Source: a virus. From it: DNA of 20,843 nt. Position 1 is the stretch's first letter. Every line of letters begins with the position of its first letter. Location of the stretch: positions 1-20,843 of IMG/VR virus record IMGVR_UViG_3300042504_001632, one strand, 5' to 3'. The notes below the pieces were generated by a model, which did not search any database, was not told where the DNA came from, and saw only the letters and a list, made by a program, of their open reading frames with translations. The position numbers and the translations under genes are program-made. Shown here in pieces: positions 1 through 6,977 of this stretch.

Positions 1-1290
1 GTCAAAACCATTTGCCAAGAGATACGGACGCAAGTACACAACTGTGAGCGCGTCTGCGATAAGCAGCATCATTGGCTCGATGTGTGCCTTATACAGTGCT
101 TCGTCAATCTGAAGCGCGTTGCTGTACTTTACGTTTGCAAGACCTGTGACGATATCTTTTGGAACATCGAGACCTTGCAAGATACGCTCGAGAACGCGAT
201 CAGCACGTTGTGCAAGTGCTGGGTCAAATGAACGCTCAAACTTGAACTGCTTGATCTTGTCACCAAGTTCAGCAGGTCCACGAATAATCAAAGGCACAAC
301 TGCTGATGCAGAGTCCTCGTCACGAATAGGCGTGGTCATCGCATCAATGAGTTGATCTTCAAATTCGTCAGCTGCTTCTTCAGGATTGAATCCTGGGTTG
401 AGGTCGCCAACTTCATCAAATGGATAGTTCGGATCTGGAGTTGCTGCAACACTCAAGCCGTCTGGAAGGTACAGTGCACCAGCATTCAAACGTGAACGCG
501 CCGTTGAACGGAACGTGCGGTTAAGCAACAAAAGCTCTGCGCACATGTCAAGCATTCCTCGTAGTGAAGAATCAGCCTCTTCAGAAAAGCGTGGGTGTGC
601 GCGCCAGATGCGACCAACGAAAGCAGATCCTGGAAGTGCAGTGATGCCCTTGCCAGTTTTTCCACCAATTGATTGGCCACCCATCAAAATATCGCGGCGT
701 GAGATAATTCCATAGTTGTTCTTTGAGTCAACTTGAACTTCATCAACTGAACGAATATCCCATGACTCTGGAATTCCAGTTCCGATGCGCGCTGGCATCT
801 GAACTAAGAAGCATTCACCGGCTACGCTAAGGTTGAGCGCGGCATCTCGGAGAAGTCCCGCTTGTCCACCGTATGCTGAGTCAAGTCGTGAGAGTGCGCG
901 TTCTGCTGCTGCCGCGAGTCGCGCATCAACGACCGCTGACGAGCGGACCGATACAGGTGCCTCTGCCGGGTTCTCGACGACCGCAGCATATAAACGTATG
1001 CGGCTAACAACAGAAGCAACAAGGTTAAAAGCATACTTGATCTCTCCAATCGCATCGTAGTATTCCCAAGCTTCACCCTGCCATGCACTCGATGTTGCTT
1101 GGCGACGAGCGCGGAAATGTTCTGCTTCTGTTTTGTCATTAAGCTTAACTTGAACTGCTGCTGCGGTCAATCCGCGCGGCGAAGAAAAAGGAGCGGCCTC
1201 TGCAAACGAATAACCAGACGGAGGAACCAAGCGTGTAGGCGGTGTCGATGTCCGACGGGTTGGTGCAATACTTTTGCGAAAAACAGCCAC
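1..1290 (-). CDS. Phage portal protein, C-terminus cut by window edge
   Basis: The frame is open from a GTG at 1290 to the window edge, giving 430 codons with no stop. The start is chosen because AGGAGA lies about 9 nt upstream. Portal proteins form the dodecameric ring at the capsid vertex through which DNA is packaged and ejected. The call rests on the overall type: a basic N-terminus, a YYDAIGEIKYAFNLVASV segment (about residues 75-92), a GECFLVQMP strand, and near the end the DIVTGLANVKYSNALQIDE segment that resembles the clip/wing region of actinophage portals. The gene follows the DUF1360 gene by 44 bp. The large terminase lies about 2.9 kb upstream with the divergent and iteron regions in between, which is a less compact arrangement than usual. 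Confidence 0.85.
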   Translation of the reverse strand, partial: MAVFRKSIAPTRRTSTPPTRLVPPSGYSFAEAAPFSSPRGLTAAAVQVKLNDKTEAEHFRARRQATSSAWQGEAWEYYDAIGEIKYAFNLVASVVSRIRLYAAVVENPAEAPVSVRSSAVVDARLAAAAERALSRLDSAYGGQAGLLRDAALNLSVAGECFLVQMPARIGTGIPESWDIRSVDEVQVDSKNNYGIISRRDILMGGQSIGGKTGKGITALPGSAFVGRIWRAHPRFSEEADSSLRGMLDMCAELLLLNRTFRSTARSRLNAGALYLPDGLSVAATPDPNYPFDEVGDLNPGFNPEEAADEFEDQLIDAMTTPIRDEDSASAVVPLIIRGPAELGDKIKQFKFERSFDPALAQRADRVLERILQGLDVPKDIVTGLANVKYSNALQIDEALYKAHIEPMMLLIADALTVVYLRPYLLANGFD

Positions 1291-1334
1291 TACTTGTTGT
1301 CTCCTCGTTCGTTTGCTACGGAATTAACAAAAAC

Positions 1335-1622
1335 TTAGTCAATGCGGTAGAGTAATCCAACCACTGCTGAGATTGCAAATATGCAAGATACAACAACGGT
1401 TGTTTCACTAGCTATTGTATACATACCTACAAGACCTGATGCGACCCAAAGTCCCATACACCATTCGCACGTGATCAAATATCCGAGGCCAATTCCTTCT
1501 GGCTTTGACCATTTCCAAATCCACTCTCGGATTGGATTAAGAATGTGATCGGTCGTGATCAGCCGAACAATGCGATACGCGGCCAGTGACAAGATGACTA
1601 ATTCAAGTACGTTGATGTTCAT
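1335..1622 (-). CDS. DUF1360-family small membrane protein
   Basis: 95 residues. An N-terminal hydrophobic helix (about residues 5-20) is followed by the motif YLITCEWCMGLWVASG (about 48-63), which has the C-x2-C-x-G-x-W arrangement typical of DUF1360 proteins, and then by hydrophobic helices through residue 92. It is probably an inner-membrane protein of unknown role; the family is common in phages and some bacterial sporulation loci. The ATG at 1622 overlaps the TGA of the upstream gene (ATGA), so the two are translationally coupled. AAAGGA lies 8 nt upstream of the start. Confidence 0.7.
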   Translation of the reverse strand: MNINVLELVILSLAAYRIVRLITTDHILNPIREWIWKWSKPEGIGLGYLITCEWCMGLWVASGLVGMYTIASETTVVVSCIFAISAVVGLLYRID

Positions 1623-1999
1623 TCAACTGGATCCTTTGATGAGTGCATTGTTCGTGATGGATTCCATGTCCGCAAACGGCTTCCACAACCGCAATTCTCG
1701 TCCTTTTCTACGGACAAAAACTTGCCGGTGACGGTCGTTAGGGTTGCGCGCTTTTTTGTTTTGTCGAGAGTTGCTGGGTCGTATTTCTCTTGGAAGATCA
1801 AAACTGGGCCAGAGTTACTGTCAGCGGCGATCATTACAGTGTCTCGAGTCAGCACTACGCGAACGGCCTCAACTCGGCGAGAGTGCTGTACGTGTATGGC
1901 CTCTGCCCAGGAAAAAGTGCTTTGGCTTTCTGCTGAAACAAGCGTTGAGTCAGGGCAAACTACAACGCGGGCAGGAAAGAGATCAAAGATACTGCTCAT
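1619..1999 (-). CDS. Small protein with C-terminal Cys-Gly-Cys motif, unknown
   Basis: 126 residues from the ATG at 1999. This start is chosen because it overlaps the upstream stop as ATGA; a longer frame reaching 2098 would run deep into the upstream gene. The N-terminal two thirds look like beta strands (VVVCPDSTLVSAESQ, VRVVLTRDTVMIAADS). The C-terminus carries ENCGCGSRLRTW, a Cys-x-Cys-Gly-Ser motif that could be half of a metal site. It sits in a four-gene overlapping block with an HTH-like protein upstream and the DUF1360 protein and portal downstream. I do not recognise the family. Confidence 0.7.
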   Translation of the reverse strand: MSSIFDLFPARVVVCPDSTLVSAESQSTFSWAEAIHVQHSRRVEAVRVVLTRDTVMIAADSNSGPVLIFQEKYDPATLDKTKKRATLTTVTGKFLSVEKDENCGCGSRLRTWNPSRTMHSSKDPVE

Positions 2000-2562
2000 T
2001 TTCCTACTCCAATTCTTCGGGCCATCGCGCGGTATGTCACATTGGCTGCTGACGCTAGTTCTATCACAGAAGCTCCCGCGCGGTAAAGCGAAATGCACAG
2101 TTGCGTAAGTTCTTCATTTGCCAAGGCGTACGAACCAGTTGGATTTGCGCGGGCGCGGTAGCGGCGGGCAAGGGGTGCAAGTTGCGCTATTCTTTTTGCG
2201 TCATCATTCGAGATCTTTGGAAATGACGGACTATAGAAACGACGTGCGCGTGAGTGCCTGTGGCGTGATTTTTCCGCTGCGGCTAAGTGAGATGAATGCG
2301 AAGAGGAAGAAGGAGGAGAGGGAACAATTGGGAGGGGGGATTTGGTTGGTTGTTGGGAGAGGGCACGGATTGACGAGCGTTGCTTGGGCGGCGTCCACGC
2401 GTCGGCGATTGCCGCGAACGTCCAGCCTGCCTCGCGAAGTGCACGTATCCGTGCACGAAGCACGTCGCCCGAACAAGAAACCAAAACCTTAACCTCATCA
2501 TCTGGAAGCTTCATCTCTGGCATCGTATCATTCGTACACTGCACGTCGGCGCAGCGGAACAT
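1996..2562 (-). CDS. Protein with two HTH-like segments; possible small terminase or regulator
   Basis: 188 residues. There is a helix-rich N-terminal segment (RARIRALREAGWTFAAIADAW, about residues 36-56), a Ser/Pro/Arg-rich linker (about 65-115), and a C-terminal HTH-like segment (LYRAGASVIELASAANVTYR, about 155-174). The C-terminal segment closely resembles the HTH of the protein at 8298-8612 (LYASGQSVIEVAREYSMTYA). DNA binding is likely. Being first in the block that leads to the portal fits a small terminase subunit, but a transcription regulator is equally possible. The start is uncertain: ATG 2562 lacks a clear Shine-Dalgarno, and the ATG at 2523 (MPEMKLPDDE) is an alternative. Confidence 0.6.
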   Translation of the reverse strand: MFRCADVQCTNDTMPEMKLPDDEVKVLVSCSGDVLRARIRALREAGWTFAAIADAWTPPKQRSSIRALSQQPTKSPLPIVPSPPSSSSHSSHLAAAEKSRHRHSRARRFYSPSFPKISNDDAKRIAQLAPLARRYRARANPTGSYALANEELTQLCISLYRAGASVIELASAANVTYRAMARRIGVGK

Positions 2563-3020
2563 TTATGTACGAGATATACATTAAGGTTAGATGAGCTCGT
2601 AACTTCTGTACAAGAGGACGAATAGTACATTATAGTAGTTGATTTTGGCCTGATAGACGGCTGTCGTTATTGAACGACATGTGTCAAATCGTTCCCACAC
2701 GCATGTCTATGGCCTGTGTTTTCTGGCGCAGGAACGAGCGAGCAATGTGCGAGACACGTGATGACGTGTTAGTTGTATGAGCTACGACGTGCTTGGATTA
2801 GTACAGAGGTTGACATGGTTGTTGTCAAGGTGGCCTATGAGCAATGTCAGGTCACAATTAGTACATGAGGTAGTAACGAGTAGCCAAGGCGAGCACAAGC
2901 CAGCCAAAAGTAGTTCACTGATATATGAGAAGAATATTCACAGGTGACTTGCTATTGTGCTAAAAGTTTGGTATATTGATATCATCAGGTAATCGCCTGA
3001 TACGACGAAAGGACAATAAC
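2563..3020. other. Divergent intergenic region without genes
   Basis: About 450 bp between the minus-strand block (start 2562) and the plus-strand gene (start 3021). I see no credible ORF. It holds a minus-strand TATAAT at about 2628-2633, a plus-strand -10-like TATATTGATATC at about 2972, a short inverted repeat ACACGT-GATG-ACGTGT (2754-2769), TTGAC-N9-GTCAA (about 2811-2829), and two similar stretches ATTAGTACAGAGGT and ATTAGTACATGAGGT about 60 bp apart. The strand-biased CCCGC motif that is dense to the right is absent. A replication, packaging or regulatory region is possible, but nothing here decides it. Confidence 0.45.
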
Positions 3021-3221
3021 ATGAAGGCAAATAAAAAGCACACGAAGAATCTAGAGGCAGTCCAAGCAAGAATCTCGGTCTTGCGTTACGAGATCTCTGT
3101 ACGAAAAGAAGAACTCGAAGAACTTGCCAACCACCTCGCTGATTTTGAACTTTCCCTCAATGTAGATATCCGAGGCCTAAAGGACGAGTTCGGGATCGTA
3201 GCAACTGGTTGGAACATCTGA
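3021..3221 (+). CDS. 66-aa coiled-coil protein, plus-strand paralogue of 6978-7178
   Basis: 66 residues. The ATG at 3021 is preferred over one at 2976 because GAAAGGAC lies 7 nt upstream and the paralogue at 6978-7178 starts at the equivalent place and has exactly the same length. A charged heptad-like helix covers about residues 8-48 (ARISVLRYEISVRKEELEE) and the conserved C-terminus ends VATGWNI. It is one of only three plus-strand genes seen. It has a private promoter-like -10 (TATATTGATATC, about 2972) and a GAAA-loop terminator 16 bp after the stop. Function unknown; oligomerisation or protein binding is likely from the coiled coil. Confidence 0.8.
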   Translation: MKANKKHTKNLEAVQARISVLRYEISVRKEELEELANHLADFELSLNVDIRGLKDEFGIVATGWNI

Positions 3222-3236
3222 AATAATAAAGCAAAC

Positions 3237-3263
3237 AGCGGGGGCGAAAGCCCCCGCTTTTTT
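3237..3263 (+). terminator. Strong intrinsic terminator after the 66-aa coiled-coil gene
   Basis: A perfect 9-bp stem AGCGGGGGC / GCCCCCGCT closed by a GAAA tetraloop and followed by six T. It begins 15 bp after the stop at 3221 and insulates the gene-free region to the right. The many minus-strand genes have no comparable U-tract terminator. Confidence 0.93.
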
Positions 3264-3302
3264 GTTGTATAACGTGACCCGCATGAACATGTGTGCGACG
3301 TA

Positions 3303-3376
3303 ACGAGTACCCGCATATGTATTGATGTTACCCGCAAGGGCTAAGTCGTTACAAACGAGTACCCGCATAGGCATTG
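3303..3376 (+). repeat. Direct repeat ACGAGTACCCGCATA, two copies 52 bp apart
   Basis: Copy one is at 3303-3317 and copy two at 3355-3369, identical over 15 bases and followed by the near-matching TGTATTG and GGCATTG. Each copy contains one plus-strand CCCGCA motif. They lie about 140 bp left of the CTATAG array. Confidence 0.75.
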
Positions 3377-3511
3377 CGAATGACCAATATGTATTTGTAC
3401 GAGTACGAGTACTCGATGACTAGTGGTATTACCTCTCATGTCACCGCGCGTGGCTAAGGAGGCCACCTACTTACCGCGCAATGTCACCCGCACTAATGCC
3501 AAGGGTCTTGG

Positions 3512-3616
3512 CTATAGTTGATACCCGCATACTATAGTTGGGCGCTTCAACTATAGTTGAGCGTCTTGGCTATAGTTGGGCGCTTCAACTATAGTTGAGC
3601 GTCTTGGCTATAGCTG
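3512..3616. repeat. Iteron-like array: six CTATAG(T/C)TG copies every 19-20 bp
   Basis: Copies start at 3512, 3532, 3551, 3570, 3589 and 3608, giving spacings of 20, 19, 19, 19 and 19. The last copy has one change (CTATAGCTG). Flanks alternate, so there is a 38-bp super-repeat of GGCGCTTCAA-copy-AGCGTCTTGG-copy, and the third and fifth copies sit in a 14-bp palindrome TCAACTATAGTTGA. Such regular spacing is typical of multimeric protein-binding sites: replication iterons, partition centromeres or operator arrays. Which of these it is cannot be told from the sequence. Confidence 0.8.
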
Positions 3617-3638
3617 GGCATGCCCGCATATGTTGATG

Positions 3639-4115
3639 CTAGGCGAGATGGACAGTTACGTTCTGGTCACCATCAAAGAGGGCAACGAACGTCTCTGAGT
3701 TCATACAACCTTCACCCGCAATCGAGCGATCTTTTTGGAAGGAGGCGACTGCGATGTGAGTTAGTTCGCCATACCAGCCATCCTTGTCACTACCCGCATC
3801 GTGATACCCCAACTCGACGAGACGACGTTGGGCATGGTGGACTGTGAGCGACTTACGAGCGTACTTATTCATATACACGCACTTATCAAGATACACGTCG
3901 TCAGTGTCACCACCGCTTACGACGTGGCGCACAGGCGATGGTGTCCCACCGCGTGTAGGCTTGCTGACCTTGGCTGGCTCTTCAATGACCGCAACTGGTT
4001 CTTCGGCAACCACTACTGGTTCTTCGGCTACGACCACTGGTTCAGGCGTTACTTCAGCAACAACTTGTGCCTCAACGACTTCCTCAACGACTTCATTTGT
4101 TACTTCATCACTCAT
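3639..4115 (-). CDS. Peptidoglycan-binding-like protein with acidic repeat N-terminus
   Basis: 158 residues. The N-terminal half (about 1-55) is almost only E, V, P and A, with repeats of VVVAEEP, and is probably extended. The C-terminal part (about 85-150) resembles a peptidoglycan-binding_1 fold: VHHAQRRLVELGYHDAGSDK, then WYGELTHIAVASFQKD, then NSETFVALF, the usual order in that domain (QRRL..LGY, G..T..AV..FQ, T...L). There is no signal peptide. It follows the large terminase by 27 bp. It could be a virion-associated wall-binding protein or an endolysin targeting module without its catalytic domain. Confidence 0.65.
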   Translation of the reverse strand: MSDEVTNEVVEEVVEAQVVAEVTPEPVVVAEEPVVVAEEPVAVIEEPAKVSKPTRGGTPSPVRHVVSGGDTDDVYLDKCVYMNKYARKSLTVHHAQRRLVELGYHDAGSDKDGWYGELTHIAVASFQKDRSIAGEGCMNSETFVALFDGDQNVTVHLA

Positions 4116-4142
4116 TTTTCTTACTCGCTTTCGTTGTTACTT

Positions 4143-5576
4143 TTAACGATTTGGATTGAATACACGACCACCGCGTCCACTGCCGCCAGCCGCCCCGCCA
4201 TTACCGCGCCACGCTGGCATACGTCTACCCGCATGCGATCTTGCCGTAATTGTACCACCTACGAAGCCGCTTGGTGGCTTGATCATTAACGCAGTAAGCG
4301 CGTGAACGAGCGCATCAACTCTGTCTGGCGACTTACCTTCGCCCGGAATCCACGAACACATTTGGGATTCAAGGTCGGCTAGGTAGTTGATGTGATGAAT
4401 ACGTCCTTGCTCGTAGGCCAATGTAACTGGTTCTGCCCGCAACGCTTTACCGTATTTTGAATGGACTTCAAGGACTTTAATGTGAGGATCAATTGCGTTG
4501 ATTGCATTACGAACGAGTGCGCCACCTTGGTTAACTTCAGCAACGACTGGACAACCATACTTACGTGCCATCGCAACAACCGCATTTGCCCAGACTTCTG
4601 GCGAACCATGAATTGTTGCGTCTTCCATTACCCATGCTTGACGTTTATACAAATCGTGATCTGCAGTTGATGCGCATACAACGATCCCGCATTCGTCACG
4701 TGGGTTCTCTGCGACTGACGGGTCAACGCCGACTACACGAAGTGGCGCGCCTACTGGAAATACGTCTTGCCTGCTTTTTTCAATCAATTCAATTGTCCAA
4801 AGCGCACCTTCAACGTCGCTCAACATTTCGCCATAAAGTTCTTGCGCGGCCAGACGAGTACCCGCATATACGCCTGTGATTGCGTCAAGATAGGTTTCAG
4901 ATAGGTTACCCGCATTGTCCATCGTTGAACCTTTTGAAATAACGACACGACCAGTCTTTTCAGCTTCATTGATTAGTGCGTACAAAACAGGAACTCTTTT
5001 TGGGGTTGTTGTGCAAATGATCTGTGGCGAGCTGCCAAGTCGCGTTCCCACTCGTAAGTTATCCCATGACGTCATGCCCGCAGCGTCGGGCGACTGACGC
5101 CACGCAGCGATTTCATCTGCCCAAGCATAGTGGAATTGAGGACCGCGTAAACCATCTGGTTCATCGGCAGTAAAACATGTAGCCGTATTACCATTTGGCC
5201 ATGTTAGTCGGCGCTTTGATGGTTCGTACAGTGGTCGTTCGCTTGGAGGTGACACGTTGATGATACCTGACTCACCTTCAACGATAACGTCACGCACGTC
5301 AGCTGCAGTACGTGCAACAAGCGCGAACCGCAATTGACCTTTGTCAGTTCGCTTTGCCATATCGCGTACCCACTCAGCGGCTGCACGTGTCTTGCCAGCA
5401 CCACGACCAGCTAGGTACATCCATATCGCCCAATCATCACCCGCAGGCGGTAACTGTTCTGGCCGAGCCCACGCTTTCCAGTCCCATATCAACTGTTCCA
5501 TGTCAAGACCTTCAAGCACGGCACGTTGTTGATCAACTGGAAGCAGTGCAATCTGCTCCATTACGCTTTTACCCAT
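4143..5576 (-). CDS. Terminase large subunit (packaging ATPase-nuclease)
   Basis: 477 residues, full length for the family. It pumps DNA into the prohead through the portal and cuts the concatemer. Walker A is GRGAGKT (57-63); the Walker B region is YAWADEI with D153 and E154; the coupling motif is CTTTPKR (about 187-193). The C-terminal RNase H-like nuclease begins at VVGVDPS (D283) and has the later acidic motif SPDRVDALVHAL (about 425-436). The ATG at 5576 lies only 6 nt downstream of TACAAT, so the mRNA may be leaderless; no Shine-Dalgarno is seen. The C-terminal tail is Gly/Arg-rich. Confidence 0.92.
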   Translation of the reverse strand: MGKSVMEQIALLPVDQQRAVLEGLDMEQLIWDWKAWARPEQLPPAGDDWAIWMYLAGRGAGKTRAAAEWVRDMAKRTDKGQLRFALVARTAADVRDVIVEGESGIINVSPPSERPLYEPSKRRLTWPNGNTATCFTADEPDGLRGPQFHYAWADEIAAWRQSPDAAGMTSWDNLRVGTRLGSSPQIICTTTPKRVPVLYALINEAEKTGRVVISKGSTMDNAGNLSETYLDAITGVYAGTRLAAQELYGEMLSDVEGALWTIELIEKSRQDVFPVGAPLRVVGVDPSVAENPRDECGIVVCASTADHDLYKRQAWVMEDATIHGSPEVWANAVVAMARKYGCPVVAEVNQGGALVRNAINAIDPHIKVLEVHSKYGKALRAEPVTLAYEQGRIHHINYLADLESQMCSWIPGEGKSPDRVDALVHALTALMIKPPSGFVGGTITARSHAGRRMPAWRGNGGAAGGSGRGGRVFNPNR

Positions 5577-5582
5577 GCGCTA

Positions 5583-5600
5583 ATTGTATACCGCGTTAGA
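5583..5600 (-). promoter_or_regulatory. Possible leaderless promoter of large terminase
   Basis: TATACAAT on the minus strand is followed 6 nt later by the ATG at 5576. The upstream box ACTCAGGAAAG of the array promoters is not present, so this may be a different class. Confidence 0.4.
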
Positions 5601-5611
5601 CGCAGTGTGGG

Positions 5612-5773
5612 TTAATCGTTGTCCCACGCCTCGTATTCGTCATCGCCCATCAGGTTACGCAAATATCTTTCATTACTATCCGCGTCACGCTTTGCGATAC
5701 GACGTAGTTCACGTTGGTCGTCCTCAACCGTGGTTGGACCACCTTCAAGTCTTAGGTATTCTGGTTCATTCAT
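5612..5773 (-). CDS. 53-aa acidic protein, unknown
   Basis: MNEPEYLRLEGG start, 53 residues, rich in D, E and R. It has a helical middle (VEDDQRELRRIAKRDADS) and a Trp near the C-terminus (YEAWDND). No membrane segment or metal motif. It begins about 35 nt downstream of an array-type promoter (TACAAT at 5808-5813) with a modest ACGAGG Shine-Dalgarno. It is upstream of the large terminase with 35 bp between. Family not recognised. Confidence 0.7.
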   Translation of the reverse strand: MNEPEYLRLEGGPTTVEDDQRELRRIAKRDADSNERYLRNLMGDDEYEAWDND

Positions 5774-5807
5774 GTATTGCCTCGTGCTTACTTATGTTGG
5801 TGAGTAC

Positions 5808-5825
5808 ATTGTATCGTCTTGAGTT
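5808..5825 (-). promoter_or_regulatory. Array promoter for the 53-aa gene at 5773
   Basis: AAACTCAAGACGA box joined to -10 TACAAT on the minus strand, followed by GTACTCACC as in other array members. It starts 4 bp after the stop of the upstream gene. Confidence 0.65.
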
Positions 5826-5828
5826 TCA

Positions 5829-5984
5829 TTAACGAACCGCAAGCGATGATTCTTCGTACCTTTCACGAGCGACCTTTTCAATCAATACTTGGTCATGGTA
5901 TTGACCGCGTTCAACTAAACCATGATACGCGCTTTCGCATAACCGCTTACGTGTATCCTCGTCAAGGTCTTCCCAACGCTTCAT
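5829..5984 (-). CDS. 51-aa charged protein, unknown
   Basis: MKRWEDLDEDTRKRLCESAY start, 51 residues, predicted largely alpha-helical and highly charged. It has a strong Shine-Dalgarno AAGGAGA 4 nt before the ATG. It ends just before the promoter at 5808-5825. The gene start is 13 bp after the LysM gene end (5998), and no separate promoter is seen, so it is probably cotranscribed with the LysM gene. Confidence 0.75.
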   Translation of the reverse strand: MKRWEDLDEDTRKRLCESAYHGLVERGQYHDQVLIEKVARERYEESSLAVR

Positions 5985-5997
5985 GCGTCTCCTTTAT

Positions 5998-6267
5998 TTA
6001 TGGATTACTTGGTAGAAATAGTTGCTGCCCTGGATAGATCTCTGTGAAACCGTACTCTTGAACCAGGTCGTCAACCGCGTTGACTACGTTACCTGAACAA
6101 TTTGCGTGGGCTATTTCCCACATTGTGTCGCCTTCTTGGACGATCACTGGCTTGGTATTGCAGACGTACGCATTGAATTGATTGTTCATGCTATTCCAAA
6201 TAGCAAATGCAGCTGCGATTACCGCAATGAATACCGCATACATCACTTTTTCAAGTACCTTTGTCAT
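5998..6267 (-). CDS. Membrane-anchored LysM protein
   Basis: 89 residues. A transmembrane helix (VMYAVFIAVIAAAFAIW, about 8-24) is followed by a single LysM-like domain (about 41-87): VQEGDTMWEIAHANC at the start and IYPGQQLFLP at the end, the two hallmark ends of LysM. LysM binds N-acetylglucosamine polymers of the cell wall, so the protein probably sits in the membrane with LysM outside. Shine-Dalgarno AGGAG is 5 nt from the ATG. A promoter of the array type lies at 6298-6315. It could assist lysis or wall interaction; no catalytic domain is present. Confidence 0.8.
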   Translation of the reverse strand: MTKVLEKVMYAVFIAVIAAAFAIWNSMNNQFNAYVCNTKPVIVQEGDTMWEIAHANCSGNVVNAVDDLVQEYGFTEIYPGQQLFLPSNP

Positions 6268-6297
6268 TTCATCTCCTGTCGTAATCCGCCTGAGTTA

Positions 6298-6315
6298 ATT
6301 GTACAATCCTTAGTT
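6298..6315 (-). promoter_or_regulatory. Array promoter for the LysM gene
   Basis: AACTAAGGATTG box joined to -10 TACAAT, followed by TAACTCAGGCGG. The leader contains AGGAG before the ATG at 6267. Confidence 0.65.
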
Positions 6316-6933
6316 CGTACTTGCCTTCGTCTTTTTGCGTATGGCTGGCCTTACTGTCTGGTGCAGTACATGGAACGGTGCTCCTGATCCAGCATCAAGC
6401 TTACCCGCAATATGAAGTGCTTCACGTACGAGCTTTTGAGTATCCGCAAGGCTCAATTCGTTGAGTGCGTCTCCCCACTTTGCGTACATCGCCGCGAGTG
6501 CGTAGTCACCACCTGAACCGAACGAGTAGATACCTGTGGTGTCACGAACCCATGCGTAGTCTTCTCCGATTTCATAGATCTGACCATTGATCATCGCAAG
6601 AACGGTAGAACCATGAACCGCTTGCTCCTTCTGCTCTTTTGCGACGTAGCCATGATCTTCAAAGCATTGACGAAGCGCTGGTATGAACTTACTTGTCATG
6701 AACCTGTCTAAACGGATCCCTGTCAAGTCACCCGCGCTAGGAGGTGAGAATGCGTAGGCAAGAATGTTAATTGCCCGCACGTCGCCTGCTGCACCAAGAA
6801 GGTACTGACCATTTTTCATTACCTTCGCTGAACCACGACCAAGTGTGTACGAACGTCCACCTTCTTCGGTAACCTTTGAGTCAAACCCTACGACCGCCCA
6901 TGTTGGACCTTGAACCGCGATGATAGTCGTCAT
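6310..6933 (-). CDS. HslV/proteasome beta-like Ntn-hydrolase
   Basis: 207 residues. It aligns by eye with HslV-type peptidases: after Met removal it begins TTIIAV (Thr2 would be the N-terminal nucleophile), then VVGFDSKVT (Asp18 equivalent to Asp17), SAKV (Lys37 equivalent to Lys33), YLLGAAGD, and SFGSGGDYALAAM (Ser140 in GSGG), followed by the LREALHIAG-like helix. All key residues are visible, so activity is plausible. No ATPase partner (HslU, Mpa) is encoded nearby. It could process prohead proteins, degrade host factors, or be a specialised amidohydrolase. The ATG is close to a weak -10 (TATCGT), suggesting a leaderless start. Confidence 0.85.
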   Translation of the reverse strand: MTTIIAVQGPTWAVVGFDSKVTEEGGRSYTLGRGSAKVMKNGQYLLGAAGDVRAINILAYAFSPPSAGDLTGIRLDRFMTSKFIPALRQCFEDHGYVAKEQKEQAVHGSTVLAMINGQIYEIGEDYAWVRDTTGIYSFGSGGDYALAAMYAKWGDALNELSLADTQKLVREALHIAGKLDAGSGAPFHVLHQTVRPAIRKKTKASTN

Positions 6934-6940
6934 TGTCTAC

Positions 6941-6950
6941 ACGATACCAG
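6941..6950 (-). promoter_or_regulatory. Weak leaderless promoter for the Ntn-hydrolase
   Basis: CTGG joined to TATCGT on the minus strand, 7 nt before the ATG at 6933. It has the spacing of leaderless array promoters but a poor match to the box. Confidence 0.3.
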
Positions 6951-6977
6951 GTAGCGCCTGTTACCGCGTGACAATAC

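Larger units (their letters stand above)
3264..3638. other. Convergent gene-free region with repeats and polar motifs
   Basis: About 375 bp between the terminator and the end of the convergent gene at 3639. No credible ORF. Instead it holds a 52-bp-spaced direct repeat (3303-3376), at least eight copies of CCCGCA all in plus orientation, a short alternating stretch TACGAGTACGAGTACTCG near 3397, and the six-copy CTATAG array (3512-3616). The concentration of repeats with no coding function suggests a DNA-level role such as replication origin, partition or packaging site. Confidence 0.6.

Noticed and set aside
119-1139. Open frames on either strand inside the portal gene (119-355, 515-715, 833-1060, 822-1139)
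   Set aside because: They are shadows of the continuous 430-codon portal frame and lack ribosome sites.
2118-2492. A 124-codon plus-strand frame and two minus frames (2231-2501)
   Set aside because: Opposite or out of frame to the HTH gene at 1996-2562; sequence is low-complexity Arg/Ser and no Shine-Dalgarno is present.
3505-3620. CRISPR array
   Set aside because: Repeats are only 9 bp with 10-11 bp alternating flanks that are themselves repeated; there are no unique spacers and no cas genes.
3801-4289. A 162-codon plus-strand frame
   Set aside because: Antisense to the acidic repeat region of the peptidoglycan-binding-like gene; its NHYWFFGYDHWF-type repeats simply mirror that repeat.
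5998-6267. Complete endolysin
   Set aside because: Only a membrane helix and one LysM domain are present; there is no catalytic domain.
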